From an uncultured Parasphingopyxis sp. (GTDB lineage Bacteria > Pseudomonadota > Alphaproteobacteria > Sphingomonadales > Sphingomonadaceae): DNA of 64,000 nt. Of this stretch, positions 25,322-35,805 are shown in pieces (the first letter of the stretch is position 1; each line of letters starts with the position of its first letter). The notes beneath the pieces are model-generated. The model did no database searches, was not told where the DNA came from, and worked only from the letters and a program-made list of their open reading frames with translations. The position numbers and the translations under genes were made by a program. The stretch is from contig NZ_CAKZNF010000017.1 of the NCBI RefSeq assembly GCF_937129435.1, positions 1 to 64,000 on the forward strand, written 5' to 3'.

Positions 25322-25615
25322 ATGATCGCGATTATCGCCACCCTGACCGTCAAGGACGGCGCCGCCGACGAGGTCGCCGCGGCGCTCAACAAGGCCGCGC
25401 CGGCCTGCCGTTCGGATGCCGAGCCCGGTTGCCATTATTACCAGCCGACGCAGCTTGCCGACGATCCCAATGTGTTCAAGGTGTTCGAGGTCTATGAGGA
25501 CCAGGCCGCGCTCGCCGCGCACCGCGAGACCGCGCATTTCCAGCCGCTCGCCGAACTGTTCGGTAAACATCTCGCCAAGGCGCCCGAGATCGACCTGCTC
25601 AAGCCGCTCGACTGA
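25322..25615 (+). CDS. Antibiotic-biosynthesis-monooxygenase (ABM) domain protein
   Basis: 97 residues, a single ferredoxin-like dimeric alpha/beta-barrel unit. IIATLTVKDGAADEVAAALN opens the domain, with GCHYYQPT and FEVYEDQAALAAHRETAHF as in YgiN-type quinol monooxygenases. These cofactor-independent enzymes oxidise activated quinols; some members are only heme or ligand binders. GGAGGAGAGG provides the ribosome site. First gene of the plus-strand operon that continues to 31373, in which three proteins of this fold superfamily (this one and two NIPSNAPs) occur. Confidence 0.8.
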   Translation: MIAIIATLTVKDGAADEVAAALNKAAPACRSDAEPGCHYYQPTQLADDPNVFKVFEVYEDQAALAAHRETAHFQPLAELFGKHLAKAPEIDLLKPLD

Positions 25616-25643
25616 GCCCAACACACCAGACAGGAGACGGCAC

Positions 25644-26777
25644 ATGCTCGACGAAAGCCACGTCCTCGACAAGGTGGAGCGTCGCTTCATCGGTTTCCCC
25701 TCGCCCACCGCGCCGCGGATCCAGGCCGGCGGCCATCCGTGCCAGGGCATCTACTGGACGCCCAAGGGCAACCCCAATCCCAAGGTCGCGCTGATCGCGA
25801 CCCATTATAATGTCGATTTCACCGAACATTATATCGCCCCCTATTTCGCCGCGCGCGGCTACGGCTTTCTCGGCTGGAACACACGCTATCGCGGGTTCGA
25901 GGATTTGTTCGCGCTCGAACATGCGCTGATCGATATCGGCGTCGGCGTCGACTGGCTGCGCGAGCAGGGCGTCGAGACGCTCGTCATCCTCGGCAATTCG
26001 GGCGGCGGATCGCTGATGGGCGCCTATCAGGCCGAGGCGATCGCACCGACGCTCGACAAGGATATGGAAGGGCCCGGCGCCGAGGTTATCACAAATCTCG
26101 GAAAGGCCGACCTTTATATCGCGCTCAATGCGCACCAGGGCCGGCCCGAAGTGCTGACCGCGTGGATGGATGCCTCTGTGGTCGACGAGTGGGACCCGGT
26201 GCAAACCGACGAATCGCTCAACCCCTTCAACCCCGACAACGGCCCGCCCTATTCGGACGAATTCATCGCCCGCTATCGCAAGGCGCAGCGCGCGCGGAAC
26301 CAGAAGATCACCGACTGGGCCAAGGCCGAGCTGAAGCGCGTCAACGACGCCGGCATTCCCGATCGACTCTTCCCGCTCTTCCGATGCTGGGGCGATCTTC
26401 GCTTCATGGATCCCGCGATCGACCCGTCCGAGCGCAAGCCGCAGCATTGCTATCGCGGTTATCCGCCCCAGGCGAACAAGTCGCCGAGCATCGGCCGGTT
26501 CAACATGCTGAAGGCGTGGCTGTCGATGTGGAGCCTGGAAACCTCGAAATGCCAGGGCGGCGGGCAGCTCGCCAAGTTCGATAACCCGTCGCTCGTGGTG
26601 CAGGGGCTCGGCGATGCCGGCGTCTTCCCGAGCGATGCGCAGGCGCTCTACGATTTCCTCGGCTGCGAGGACAAGCAGCTCGAGATGGTCAAGGGTCAGC
26701 ATTATTTCGAGGATTCGGTCGAGGAGCGCGACGCCGTCGCCGATCTGATGGCCGATTGGATCGCCGAACGGGCCTGA
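25644..26777 (+). CDS. Alpha/beta hydrolase
   Basis: 377 residues from ATG 25644 (CAGGAGACGG upstream). Nucleophile elbow GNSGGGSLMG keeps G-x-S-x-G; the first strand region VALIATHYNVDF and a C-terminal GQHYFEDSVEER histidine complete a plausible triad. An unusually long insertion with PDNGPPYSDEFIARYRKAQ forms a lid domain. Likely an esterase, lactonase or C-C hydrolase for a pathway intermediate. It follows the ABM gene by 28 bp and precedes a CMD-family gene. Confidence 0.8.
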   Translation: MLDESHVLDKVERRFIGFPSPTAPRIQAGGHPCQGIYWTPKGNPNPKVALIATHYNVDFTEHYIAPYFAARGYGFLGWNTRYRGFEDLFALEHALIDIGVGVDWLREQGVETLVILGNSGGGSLMGAYQAEAIAPTLDKDMEGPGAEVITNLGKADLYIALNAHQGRPEVLTAWMDASVVDEWDPVQTDESLNPFNPDNGPPYSDEFIARYRKAQRARNQKITDWAKAELKRVNDAGIPDRLFPLFRCWGDLRFMDPAIDPSERKPQHCYRGYPPQANKSPSIGRFNMLKAWLSMWSLETSKCQGGGQLAKFDNPSLVVQGLGDAGVFPSDAQALYDFLGCEDKQLEMVKGQHYFEDSVEERDAVADLMADWIAERA

Positions 26778-26804
26778 CGCCCGCGGCCGAAAAGGAGAGA
26801 TATC

Positions 26805-27461
26805 ATGCCGAGGCTGAGACAGGTTTCGCGCGCCGAAGCCGATGAGAGCGTGCTTCCCTATTACGACCGGCTGTTCGGCGATCGCGACCCGGTCGCCGAG
26901 CCGGGCACGGCCACCGGCACGCCGGGCGACTGGTGGACGACCTATGCGCTCTCCCCGCATGTCTTCGAGCATGCGGTGTCGCATTTCGGCATGTTCGGCA
27001 TGTTTTCGAACGAGAATGTCTCGACGCTGCCCGGCGACGTGCGCGAGCTCGGCATCCTGCGCGCCGGCTACGTCGCGGGCAGTCAGTTCGTCTTCTCGCA
27101 GCATTGCAAGGCGGCGCGGAAGAACGGGCTCTCCGAAGAGAAGATACGCGACGTGACCGACTGGCAGGTGTCGGACGTCTATGACGAGAACGAGCGCGCG
27201 CTGCTCGCTTATGCCGATGCGATCGTGCTCGAGCGCGGCCGCGTGTCCGACGGGCTGTTCGCGGCGGTGAAGAAGGCGCTGTCGGACGAGAACATCCTCG
27301 AATTCACCTATCACGTCATCGGCTATGTCGGCCATGCGACGATGTGCCGCGCGCTGAAGCTCGAATACGACAATGTCGAGGAGCGGATCCGCGAGGTGCC
27401 GGCGCCCGATGGCGGCGGTCTCGCGGCCGACTGGGCGGGCAGCGCCTGGAACCAGGACTGA
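26805..27461 (+). CDS. Carboxymuconolactone decarboxylase (CMD)/AhpD-fold protein
   Basis: 218 residues. The helical CMD core reads GDVRELGILRAGYVAGSQFVFSQHCKAARKNG, with the conserved His-Cys pair, then DYWQ-like TDWQVSDVYDENERALLAYADAI. The AhpD CxxC motif is absent, so peroxidase reduction is unlikely. Members in degradation operons act as decarboxylases, lyases or unknown helpers. Start ATG 26805 has AAGGAGAG upstream. Position between a hydrolase and an acyl-CoA ligase supports a catabolic rather than oxidative-stress task. Confidence 0.8.
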   Translation: MPRLRQVSRAEADESVLPYYDRLFGDRDPVAEPGTATGTPGDWWTTYALSPHVFEHAVSHFGMFGMFSNENVSTLPGDVRELGILRAGYVAGSQFVFSQHCKAARKNGLSEEKIRDVTDWQVSDVYDENERALLAYADAIVLERGRVSDGLFAAVKKALSDENILEFTYHVIGYVGHATMCRALKLEYDNVEERIREVPAPDGGGLAADWAGSAWNQD

Positions 27462-27474
27462 CGGGCGAACACAA

Positions 27475-29121
<1,647 letters not shown>

Positions 29122-29155
29122 CACCGCAACGCCGATCATTCGAAAGGGAGAGACT

Positions 29156-29887
29156 ATGGATATCGCGGGAAAGAACGCGCTCGTCACCGGCGCGGCAAGC
29201 GGCATCGGACGCGCCACGTGCGAGGCCTTTGCGGACAAGGGCGCCGCGCATATCCATCTCGTCGACGTCAATGCCGAGGGGCTCGAGGAGACCGCCCGGC
29301 TGTGCCGCGACAAGGGCACCGAGTGCACGGTCCATGTCTGCAATGTCGGCGATCTCGCCGCACTCGAAGCCACCTTCGCCGATGCCAATGCGGCAACCCC
29401 GCTCGACATCGTCTACAACAATGCGGGCATCGTCACCGGCGCGCCGCTGTTTCCCGACGGCCCGGTCTCGCGGATCGAGGCGATGACCGACATCAACATC
29501 AACGCGGTCTTTGCCGGAACCCGCTTTGCCATCGACCATATGAAGGGGCGCGGCGGGGTCGTGGTGAACACCGGCTCGACCTCGTACAACAGCACCACCT
29601 TCCCCGACATCCTCTACATCGCGACCAAGGCCGCAGTCTTCGGCTTCACCGCAGCCTGCGCGCAGCTCGAGCAGAGCCATGGCGTGCGCGTGTGCAGCGT
29701 GCTTCCCGGGCTCGTCGACACGCCGATCGTCAACACGACCGGCGATGGCGGCAAGGCCGACTGGATGGAGCGCATCCTGCGCGACAACGAGGCGCTGCCG
29801 CCCTCGGCGCTGGCCGCAGGCGTCGTCGGGCTGGTCGAGGACGATGCGTGCGCCGGCGAGAACCGCGTCGTGCGCGCCGGCGAGTAG
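29156..29887 (+). CDS. Short-chain dehydrogenase/reductase
   Basis: 243 residues with GAAAGGGAGAG upstream. TGAASGIG at ~12-19, Asp after strand 2 (LVDVN) for NAD preference, NNAG at ~88, serine in NTGSTSYNS and catalytic YIATK. A probable hydroxyacyl-CoA or alcohol dehydrogenase acting after the acyl-CoA ligase. Fifth gene of the seven-gene operon; NIPSNAP genes follow after 5 bp. Confidence 0.85.
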   Translation: MDIAGKNALVTGAASGIGRATCEAFADKGAAHIHLVDVNAEGLEETARLCRDKGTECTVHVCNVGDLAALEATFADANAATPLDIVYNNAGIVTGAPLFPDGPVSRIEAMTDININAVFAGTRFAIDHMKGRGGVVVNTGSTSYNSTTFPDILYIATKAAVFGFTAACAQLEQSHGVRVCSVLPGLVDTPIVNTTGDGGKADWMERILRDNEALPPSALAAGVVGLVEDDACAGENRVVRAGE

Positions 29888-29892
29888 CGCCG

Positions 29893-30639
29893 ATGTTCTT
29901 CGAATATCGCTGGTACGAATGCGCGCCCGGCCGGCTCGCCGAGGAAATCGACCGGATGGAGGAGGTCGCGATCGCCGGCTGGAAGGGCGGCGAGGAAAGC
30001 GTCTTCGACAGATACGGCATCCCGCGCCCGATCGGCGCCTGGTCGTCGGTCGCCGGACGGCGCAAGCCGGTCTTCGGCTATATCCTGCAATGGGACAGCT
30101 TCGCGCAGCGCGACACCGCCTTTCCCGCCTTCTGGACCGGGCCCGAATGGGCCGAGGTCCGCGAACGGACCAATGCGGGCTTCACACTGGTCGATCATTT
30201 CGACAATTGGGTGATCGGCCCCAATGCGGCCTGGGACCGGTCGGGCGGGTGCGAGGGCGAGCCGATCGGCGGGCTGCACGAGATGCGGATCCACCATTGT
30301 ATGGCCGGCGACGGCCATCACGTCACCGCCTATCTCGCCGAGATCGAGCACCGGCAGATGGAGGTGATGGGCGGGCGCGTAATCGGCGTGTTCGACGTCA
30401 AGATCGGCCCCGACATCCCCGCGATCATCAGCTTCATCGGCTGGCCCGACTATGAAACGCAGCAGGCCGCGGCGCGGCGCCTCGAGCTCGAGCCGCGGGT
30501 GCGCGAGCGGCGGCGGCAATGGCGCGAGGAACTCGGCGATTCGCCGATCCGCCATGTCGAACAGACGCTGCTCAAGCCGCTCGACTATGGCAAGCCGCTG
30601 CCCAATTTCGGTCTCGCCGCCGAGGGAGTCGCGGCATGA
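29893..30639 (+). CDS. NIPSNAP-family protein (first of a pair)
   Basis: 248 residues, two ferredoxin-like repeats: FEYRWYECAPGRLAEEI with FGYILQWDSFAQRDTAF, then LHEMRIHHCMAGDGHHV with IISFIGWPDYETQQ. The NIPSNAP domain is related to ABM/EthD folds and is often found next to acyl-CoA and ring-degrading enzymes in sphingomonads and actinomycetes, but no reaction is established. The stop overlaps the next NIPSNAP gene's ATG by 4 bp, so the pair probably forms a heteromer. Confidence 0.75.
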   Translation: MFFEYRWYECAPGRLAEEIDRMEEVAIAGWKGGEESVFDRYGIPRPIGAWSSVAGRRKPVFGYILQWDSFAQRDTAFPAFWTGPEWAEVRERTNAGFTLVDHFDNWVIGPNAAWDRSGGCEGEPIGGLHEMRIHHCMAGDGHHVTAYLAEIEHRQMEVMGGRVIGVFDVKIGPDIPAIISFIGWPDYETQQAAARRLELEPRVRERRRQWREELGDSPIRHVEQTLLKPLDYGKPLPNFGLAAEGVAA

Positions 30640-31373
30640 GCGGCTTCGACGATTATTACGAGCTGCGCATCTATCGCGGCACGCCGGGCCGCATGGCCGA
30701 TCTCCACCACCGGTTCGGCTTCGAGGCGCGGCCGCTGTTCGACAAGCACGGCGCCACCCGGCCGCTCGGCTATTGGGAAGGCCATGCCGGGCCGTTCGCG
30801 CCGGCCTATGTCTATCTGCATCGCTGGGACAGCCTCGATCAACGGTTCGAGGCGTTCGGCAAATTCTACGCCGACCCCGACTGGAATGCGCAGCGAATCG
30901 CGAGCAACGCGGGCGAGCACATGATCGACCGCGCCGACATCATGTTCCTGCGCCCCTCCCCCGCCTGGGACGCGCATCGCCCCGAGGGCGAGCCCGAACC
31001 CGTCGGCGGATTGCACGAGCTCTGCTTCCTGCCCCTGAACACGCAGGACGCGGCCGAGGGACAGCGCGTTTTCGGCGAGATCGACCTGCCCTTCCTCGCA
31101 TCGCGCGGCGCCGAGGTGCTCGGCGTGTTCCAGGTCTGGTTCGGCTGGACGACGCCGCAGCTCGTCTATTTCCTTGCCTGGGACAGTTTCGACGCGCGCG
31201 ATGCGGCGATGAGCGCCTATCAGCGCGACCCCGATATTGGCCACCAGCGGTTGCACGAACGCCAGACCTATGGCGGGCCGCTGCATTTCGCGGGCGACAC
31301 GATGCTGCTCGAGCCGGCGCACTACGGGACGCCGGTCAGCGGCCTTGCGGGGCCTGCGGTCAAGACGGGCTGA
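30636..31373 (+). CDS. NIPSNAP-family protein (second of a pair)
   Basis: 245 residues: YYELRIYRGTPGRMADLHHRF and YVYLHRWDSLDQRFEAF form the first repeat, GLHELCFLPLNTQDAAEGQ and LVYFLAWDSFDARDAAM the second. It is clearly homologous to the preceding protein and probably arose by tandem duplication. Last gene of the operon that starts at 25322; a palindromic repeat follows at 31393. Function unknown, judged from context to be part of the same degradation route. Confidence 0.75.
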   Translation: MSGFDDYYELRIYRGTPGRMADLHHRFGFEARPLFDKHGATRPLGYWEGHAGPFAPAYVYLHRWDSLDQRFEAFGKFYADPDWNAQRIASNAGEHMIDRADIMFLRPSPAWDAHRPEGEPEPVGGLHELCFLPLNTQDAAEGQRVFGEIDLPFLASRGAEVLGVFQVWFGWTTPQLVYFLAWDSFDARDAAMSAYQRDPDIGHQRLHERQTYGGPLHFAGDTMLLEPAHYGTPVSGLAGPAVKTG

Positions 31374-31392
31374 GACGCGAATCGACCCTCTG

Positions 31393-31486
31393 CGTCATTG
31401 CGAGCGGAGCGAAGCAATCCAGAGCCAAGCAGGACAACGCTTGTGGCCCTGGATTGCCGCGTCGCCTTCGGCTCCTCGCAATGACG
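31393..31486. repeat. REP-like imperfect palindromic element
   Basis: 94 bases bounded by CGTCATTGCGAG and its exact complement CTCGCAATGACG. A second matching pair, GCAATCCAG and CTGGATTGC, lies further in, so the transcript would fold into a long hairpin. It sits between the convergent NIPSNAP and acyl-CoA ligase genes. The terminal wording matches an interspersed repeat family widespread in sphingomonads and some Rhizobiales. It may serve as a transcript end or stabiliser. Confidence 0.75.
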
Positions 31487-31502
31487 GTTCGGACGAGCAG
31501 CC

Positions 31503-33053
31503 CTAGCCCACGGTCCGGTCGCGGCCCTCCCAATAGGTCGCGCGCAGTTCGCGCCGCAGGATCTTGCCCGAGGGGTTGCGCGGCAGCGCATCGATGATGT
31601 CGACCGATTTGGGGGCCTTGAACCCGGCGATCCGCTCCTTCGTCCAGGCAATGACGCTGTCGGGATCGACCGGATCGCCGGCGCAGACGACGATCGCCTT
31701 GACCTCCTCGCCCCAGCGATCGGACGGCACGCCGATCACCGCGACCTCGACGACGCCGGGGCAGCCCGAAATCGCGTTCTCGACTTCGGCCGGATAGACG
31801 TTTTCGCCGCCGGTCACGATCATGTCCTTGATCCGGTCATGGACGTAGAAATAGCCGTCGGCGTCGCGAAAGCCCGCATCGCCGGTGTGCAGCCAGCCGC
31901 CCTCGAGCGCATCGGCGCTCGCCTCTTCGCGCTTCCAGTATCCGGGCGTCACCATCGCACCGCGCAGCACGATCTCTCCGACTTCGCCGACATCGGCCTC
32001 GCTGCCGTCGTCGCGCTGCACCTGGGCTTCCATGCCGGGCCAGGCCTTGCCGCATGACCGCAATAGATCGGGCTGGTGCTGGCTCGGCGCGAGATAGGTG
32101 CCCGCGCCCGCGCTCTCGGTCATCCCGTAATATTGCACGAACTGGCAGCGCATCGTCTCCTGCGCGCGGCGCAGCAGCGCTTCGGGGATCGGCGATGCGC
32201 CGTAGCTGACGGTGCGGAGGCTCGAAAAATCGGCATCGCCGGCGCCCGGCGCATCGAGCAGCATCTGGATCAGCGTCGGCGCAAGGAATATCTGCGCAAC
32301 CCGCTCCTCGCCGATCCTGCGCAGGACGCTCGCCGGATCGAAGGCGGGTTCGATGATCGTGCGGCAGCCATGCGCCAGCGCGGCAAGCGACACGTTCGTC
32401 CCCGCAACATGGAACATCGGCATGACGATCAGCGCGGTTTCGCTGGCGTCGTAATCGAACCCCTCGACCTGCGGGCTGTATTTGAGGAACGCCTCGTAAT
32501 TGGCGTTGGTCAGGCGCACGCCCTTGGGCAGCCCGGTCGTGCCGCTGGTGTAAAGCTGGAAGATGTCGTCTTCGGGCCGCTGCGCGAGCGGCTCTGAGGG
32601 TGCGGCGTCGTCATTGCCGAGCCGGTCATGATCGGGATGCGAGAAGCCGATCGTGACGATGCGGACCGGGCTTTCCATTTCCGCCACCGCAGCCTTCGCC
32701 AACGCCAGTTGATCCTCGGTCACGAGCAGCAGCGAGGCTTCGCTGTCGTCCAGGATGAATGCCAGTTCGGCCGGCGCGAGACGCAAGTTCAGAGGCGCGA
32801 AACATGCGCGCAGCCCCACTGTGGCGAAAAAGGCCTCGAACCAGTGCAGGCCGCCCGCACCAAGCCACGCGACGCGGTCCCCCTCTCCAATGCCGACAGC
32901 CTTCAGGGCGGTAATCGTCCGGCGCGTGCGATCGGCGAGTTGCGCGAAGGTCCAGCGCCGGTCGCCGCTTTCGAGCCCCGGCCTGTCGCCCCGCAGTTCC
33001 TCCTGTGCATAGGGAATATCCCCGAAAAAGCGGATCCTGGAATGATCGATCAC
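31503..33053 (-). CDS. Acyl-CoA synthetase (fatty-acid-CoA ligase type)
   Basis: 516 residues from GTG 33053, with AGGAGAG six bases before; the ORF extends upstream (33152) without a ribosome site. YTSGTTGLPKGVRL, YYGMTESAGAG, HTGDAGFRDADGYFYV, DRIKDMIVTGGENVYPAEVE and the C-terminal NPSGKILRREL lysine are intact. Close to the FadD3/cyclohexanecarboxylate-type ligases that activate ring-derived or branched acids. Divergent from the MetE-like gene at 33186 across the operator at 33157. Confidence 0.87.
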   Translation of the reverse strand: MIDHSRIRFFGDIPYAQEELRGDRPGLESGDRRWTFAQLADRTRRTITALKAVGIGEGDRVAWLGAGGLHWFEAFFATVGLRACFAPLNLRLAPAELAFILDDSEASLLLVTEDQLALAKAAVAEMESPVRIVTIGFSHPDHDRLGNDDAAPSEPLAQRPEDDIFQLYTSGTTGLPKGVRLTNANYEAFLKYSPQVEGFDYDASETALIVMPMFHVAGTNVSLAALAHGCRTIIEPAFDPASVLRRIGEERVAQIFLAPTLIQMLLDAPGAGDADFSSLRTVSYGASPIPEALLRRAQETMRCQFVQYYGMTESAGAGTYLAPSQHQPDLLRSCGKAWPGMEAQVQRDDGSEADVGEVGEIVLRGAMVTPGYWKREEASADALEGGWLHTGDAGFRDADGYFYVHDRIKDMIVTGGENVYPAEVENAISGCPGVVEVAVIGVPSDRWGEEVKAIVVCAGDPVDPDSVIAWTKERIAGFKAPKSVDIIDALPRNPSGKILRRELRATYWEGRDRTVG

Positions 33054-33156
33054 CAACGTCTCTCCTGTGACAAGGGCGTCCGTTTTACGTCGCCCGTTTG
33101 TGTGTGTCGAAGCGCATTGCATCGCACTTGACCAGCGCCTAAGCAACGACAATAGA

Positions 33157-33168
33157 TTAGAACACTAA
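33157..33168. promoter_or_regulatory. Shared operator, copy 7 (perfect)
   Basis: TTAGAACACTAA between the divergent acyl-CoA ligase (start 33053) and MetE-like (start 33186) genes. It is the last copy seen; none was found from here to 64 kb. Confidence 0.7.
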
Positions 33169-33185
33169 GGATTCTGGAGAAATCA

Positions 33186-34241
33186 ATGGCCTCGCGCTTT
33201 TCGTCCCTGCCGCAAATCCCGACGGCCATTGTGGGCAGCTATCCGCAGCCCGGCTGGCTCATCGACCGGCAGCGGCTGGGCGAACGGCTGCCGCCGCGCA
33301 CCCGCGCGGACGAGCTCTGGCGGCTCGAAGGCGAAGATCTGGCCGAAGCCCAGGATGCAGCGACGATGCTTGCGATCGGCGACCAGAAGGCTGCCGGGAT
33401 CGATATTCTGGGCGATGGCGAAATTCGCCGCGAAAGCTATTCGAACAGGCTCGCCAATGCGCTCGACGGGATCGACATCGACAACCCGGGGACCGCGATC
33501 GACCGGACCGGTGCCGAAAATCCGGTGCCGCGTGTCACCGGCGCAATCCGCCGCGCCCGCTCCATCGAGGTCGACGAGGCGCGGGAGCTTCGCGCTCGCA
33601 CGGACGAGGTCATCAAGATCACGCTCCCCGGCCCTTTCACGCTCACGCAGCAGGCGCAGAACGATCACTATCCGGACGAAGCATCGCTGGCGATGGCCTA
33701 TGCCGAAGCGTTGAACGAGGAAATTCGCGAACTGTTCGCCGCCGGTATCGATATCGTCCAGCTCGACGAACCGTATCTCCAGGCGCGGCCCGACGCCGCC
33801 CGCGAATATGCCATTCCCGCCATCGACCGCGCGCTTGAAGGTACCGACGGCTTGTCCGCGCTGCACATCTGTTTCGGCTATGCCCATGTCCATCGTGGCG
33901 CGGCAAAACCGGGCGGTTACGCCTTTTTGCCCGAACTCAACGTGTCGCGCATCGACATCATCTCGATCGAGGCCGCCCAGCCCGATCTCGATCCTTCGAT
34001 CCTGCGGAAGCTTCCCGACAAGCGTATCATGTACGGCGTTCTCGATCTCAACGACCCCGAAGTGGAAACGGCCGAACAGGTGGCCGCGCGATTGCGCGAG
34101 GCTCTCGACCACATGGATGCCGAGCGGCTGATCGCCGCGCCCGATTGCGGCATGAAATATCACAGCCGCGAAAACGCCTTCGCCATGCTGGCCGCGATGG
34201 CCGAGGGCGCCGCGCTGGTGCGCGAGGAACTGAAACAGTAG
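33186..34241 (+). CDS. MetE C-terminal-domain-like zinc methyltransferase
   Basis: 351 residues corresponding only to the catalytic C-terminal barrel of cobalamin-independent methionine synthase. The four zinc ligands are recognisable: His and Cys in LHICFGY, Glu in IISIEAAQP and Cys in APDCGMKY; IVGSYPQP opens the barrel and QLDEPYLQ follows. The N-terminal half of MetE that helps bind folate is absent. Such single-domain proteins transfer methyl or larger alkyl groups to thiols (methionine from other donors, or coenzyme-M-type transfers). Operator-linked to the catabolic regulon, so demethylation or thiol transfer of a substrate is possible. TGGAGA precedes the ATG. Confidence 0.8.
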   Translation: MASRFSSLPQIPTAIVGSYPQPGWLIDRQRLGERLPPRTRADELWRLEGEDLAEAQDAATMLAIGDQKAAGIDILGDGEIRRESYSNRLANALDGIDIDNPGTAIDRTGAENPVPRVTGAIRRARSIEVDEARELRARTDEVIKITLPGPFTLTQQAQNDHYPDEASLAMAYAEALNEEIRELFAAGIDIVQLDEPYLQARPDAAREYAIPAIDRALEGTDGLSALHICFGYAHVHRGAAKPGGYAFLPELNVSRIDIISIEAAQPDLDPSILRKLPDKRIMYGVLDLNDPEVETAEQVAARLREALDHMDAERLIAAPDCGMKYHSRENAFAMLAAMAEGAALVREELKQ

Positions 34242-34298
34242 CGCTTCGCGCGATCCAGCCAGCCTTGGACCACGGACGGTTGACCGGCGCGGCGAACG

Positions 34299-34808
34299 CT
34301 ATGCCTTTTCGGACGGCCGCTTGTCGTGCTCGTCGAAGCCCAGTGCAAGGTTCTCGGACATCCGCTTCAGCACCGACAGGCACAGCTCGAGATCGGCCTC
34401 GGCGATGCCCTCGGTCGCGACCGTGTTGATCTCTGCGGCATAGGGCATCAGCTTTTTTTCGAGCGCCCTTCCCCGATCGGTGAGCAGGACACTGAAGCGG
34501 CGCCGGTCTTCGGTATCGCGTTTGCGGGTCACCAGTCCGTCCTCGACCATCGAATTGACGATCGTCGCGGTGGTGTTCTCGGCGACGTTCGTCATATCGC
34601 TCAGATATTTCTGGCTCACGCCGTCGCGAATCCACAAGACACGCAGATAATACCAGAAGCCGCTCTTGACCCCCTGCCGCGAAAGACAGGCATTGAGAAA
34701 TCGGTCGAAGCGCCGGTGCGCCCGGCGGACCTGATATCCCGCACTCGCTTCCGGGCTGACGGGCGTGGGGCTGGACGACGGCGGTATTGTCCGGACTCGA
34801 TCGGCCAT
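34299..34808 (-). CDS. MarR-family regulator of the phthalate-type operon
   Basis: 169 residues. Winged HTH DGVSQKYLSDMTNVAENTTATIVNSMVEDGLV with wing RKRDTEDRRRFSVLLT, flanked by dimerisation helices. It is the third gene of the minus-strand unit dehydrogenase - decarboxylase - regulator, starting 4 bp after the decarboxylase stop, so it is probably autoregulated. The best operator candidate is the perfect palindrome at 37052-37069 in the promoter region of that unit. Sequence differs widely from the MarR protein at 20707-21207, consistent with a different DNA site. Confidence 0.85.
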   Translation of the reverse strand: MADRVRTIPPSSSPTPVSPEASAGYQVRRAHRRFDRFLNACLSRQGVKSGFWYYLRVLWIRDGVSQKYLSDMTNVAENTTATIVNSMVEDGLVTRKRDTEDRRRFSVLLTDRGRALEKKLMPYAAEINTVATEGIAEADLELCLSVLKRMSENLALGFDEHDKRPSEKA

Positions 34809-34812
34809 CGCC

Positions 34813-35805
34813 TCAGATCACGAATTCGGCGAAGGTTTCTGGCGCGAACATCTCTTCGACGGTCAGTCGCCGGCCGGAGAGCCCCTGTTCGTGGTGATAG
34901 CGGGTGAAGGTTTCGATCACCGCGCGATTGGGTTCGACGCCATAGGGCCACCAGTTCGACCCCATCGTCGCGATCGTGTCCTCTACCATCGCGATCTGCC
35001 AGGGCAGCATCGTCTTCAGCGAGGCCGAGACCTTGAGCTGTTCATAGGTCTGCTGCTGCGCCTCGACGAACGCCTTGTAGAGCGCCTGCGCGATCCAGCG
35101 GTTCTGCTCATACACTTCGCGGCGGATCGCGACGACGTGCATGATCGGAAAGATGCCGGTCTTCGCATAATAGGCCTTTTCGACATCGACGAAGTCGGGG
35201 AACAGCCGCCGGACCTTGTCGGGCTCGCTGTAGAAGGTCGAGGGGGCGCGCGCGGTATGCAGCGCGTCGATCCCGCCATCGGCCAGCATCCGCGTCAGCG
35301 TCTGCGTCGGGCCGACCGGTTCGACCCGGAACTTGTCGGGTAGGTCGAGCTTGAGCTTCTCGTCGCGTCCCGGCGATTCCTCGCCGCCGGTCACATAGGT
35401 TACCGACGACGGATCGACGCCATATTCGTCCTGCAGGATGCCGCGGATCCAGACCGGCGCCGTCATCTGATATTCGGGGACGCCGATCCGCTTGCCGACC
35501 AGATCCGCGGGCCGTTCGATGCCGCTCTTCGCGGAGACGAAGATGCACGAATGGCGGAAGAAGCGCGACGGGAAGACGGGGATCGCGATGAAGGGGGGAT
35601 TGTCGCGCGCGAGCGTGACGCAATAGGAGGACATCGACATTTCGGAGACGTCGAATTCCTGAAATTTCGCCATGCGGAAAAAGGTTTCCTCGACCTCGAG
35701 CGCCTGGAAATTGAGATCGATGCCGTCGGGCCGCACCGCGCCCGTTTGCAGCGCTTCGGTGCGGTCATAGGCCCAGCAGGCGAGCGAAAGGTTGAGGCGG
35801 GTCAC
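34813..35805 (-). CDS. pht5: 4,5-dihydroxyphthalate decarboxylase-like protein
   Basis: 330 residues, the length of Pht5. It has a periplasmic-binding-protein-like fold without a signal peptide: LSLACWAYDRTEAL, VFPSRFFRHSCIFV, LVGKRIGVPEYQMTAPVWIRG and a WWPYGVEPNR segment near the C-terminus are those of Pht5/PhtD proteins, which decarboxylate 4,5-dihydroxyphthalate to protocatechuate. ATG 35805 overlaps the dehydrogenase stop by 4 bp. With the Rieske oxygenase and dihydrodiol dehydrogenase next door, the phthalate branch is complete. A plain NMT1-type binding protein is the alternative but would lack a transporter here. Confidence 0.8.
   Translation of the reverse strand: MTRLNLSLACWAYDRTEALQTGAVRPDGIDLNFQALEVEETFFRMAKFQEFDVSEMSMSSYCVTLARDNPPFIAIPVFPSRFFRHSCIFVSAKSGIERPADLVGKRIGVPEYQMTAPVWIRGILQDEYGVDPSSVTYVTGGEESPGRDEKLKLDLPDKFRVEPVGPTQTLTRMLADGGIDALHTARAPSTFYSEPDKVRRLFPDFVDVEKAYYAKTGIFPIMHVVAIRREVYEQNRWIAQALYKAFVEAQQQTYEQLKVSASLKTMLPWQIAMVEDTIATMGSNWWPYGVEPNRAVIETFTRYHHEQGLSGRRLTVEEMFAPETFAEFVI

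Noticed and set aside
34813-35805. ABC-transporter substrate-binding protein (NMT1/THI5 type)
   Set aside because: No signal peptide and no permease or ATPase gene nearby; the motifs and neighbours fit 4,5-dihydroxyphthalate decarboxylase better.
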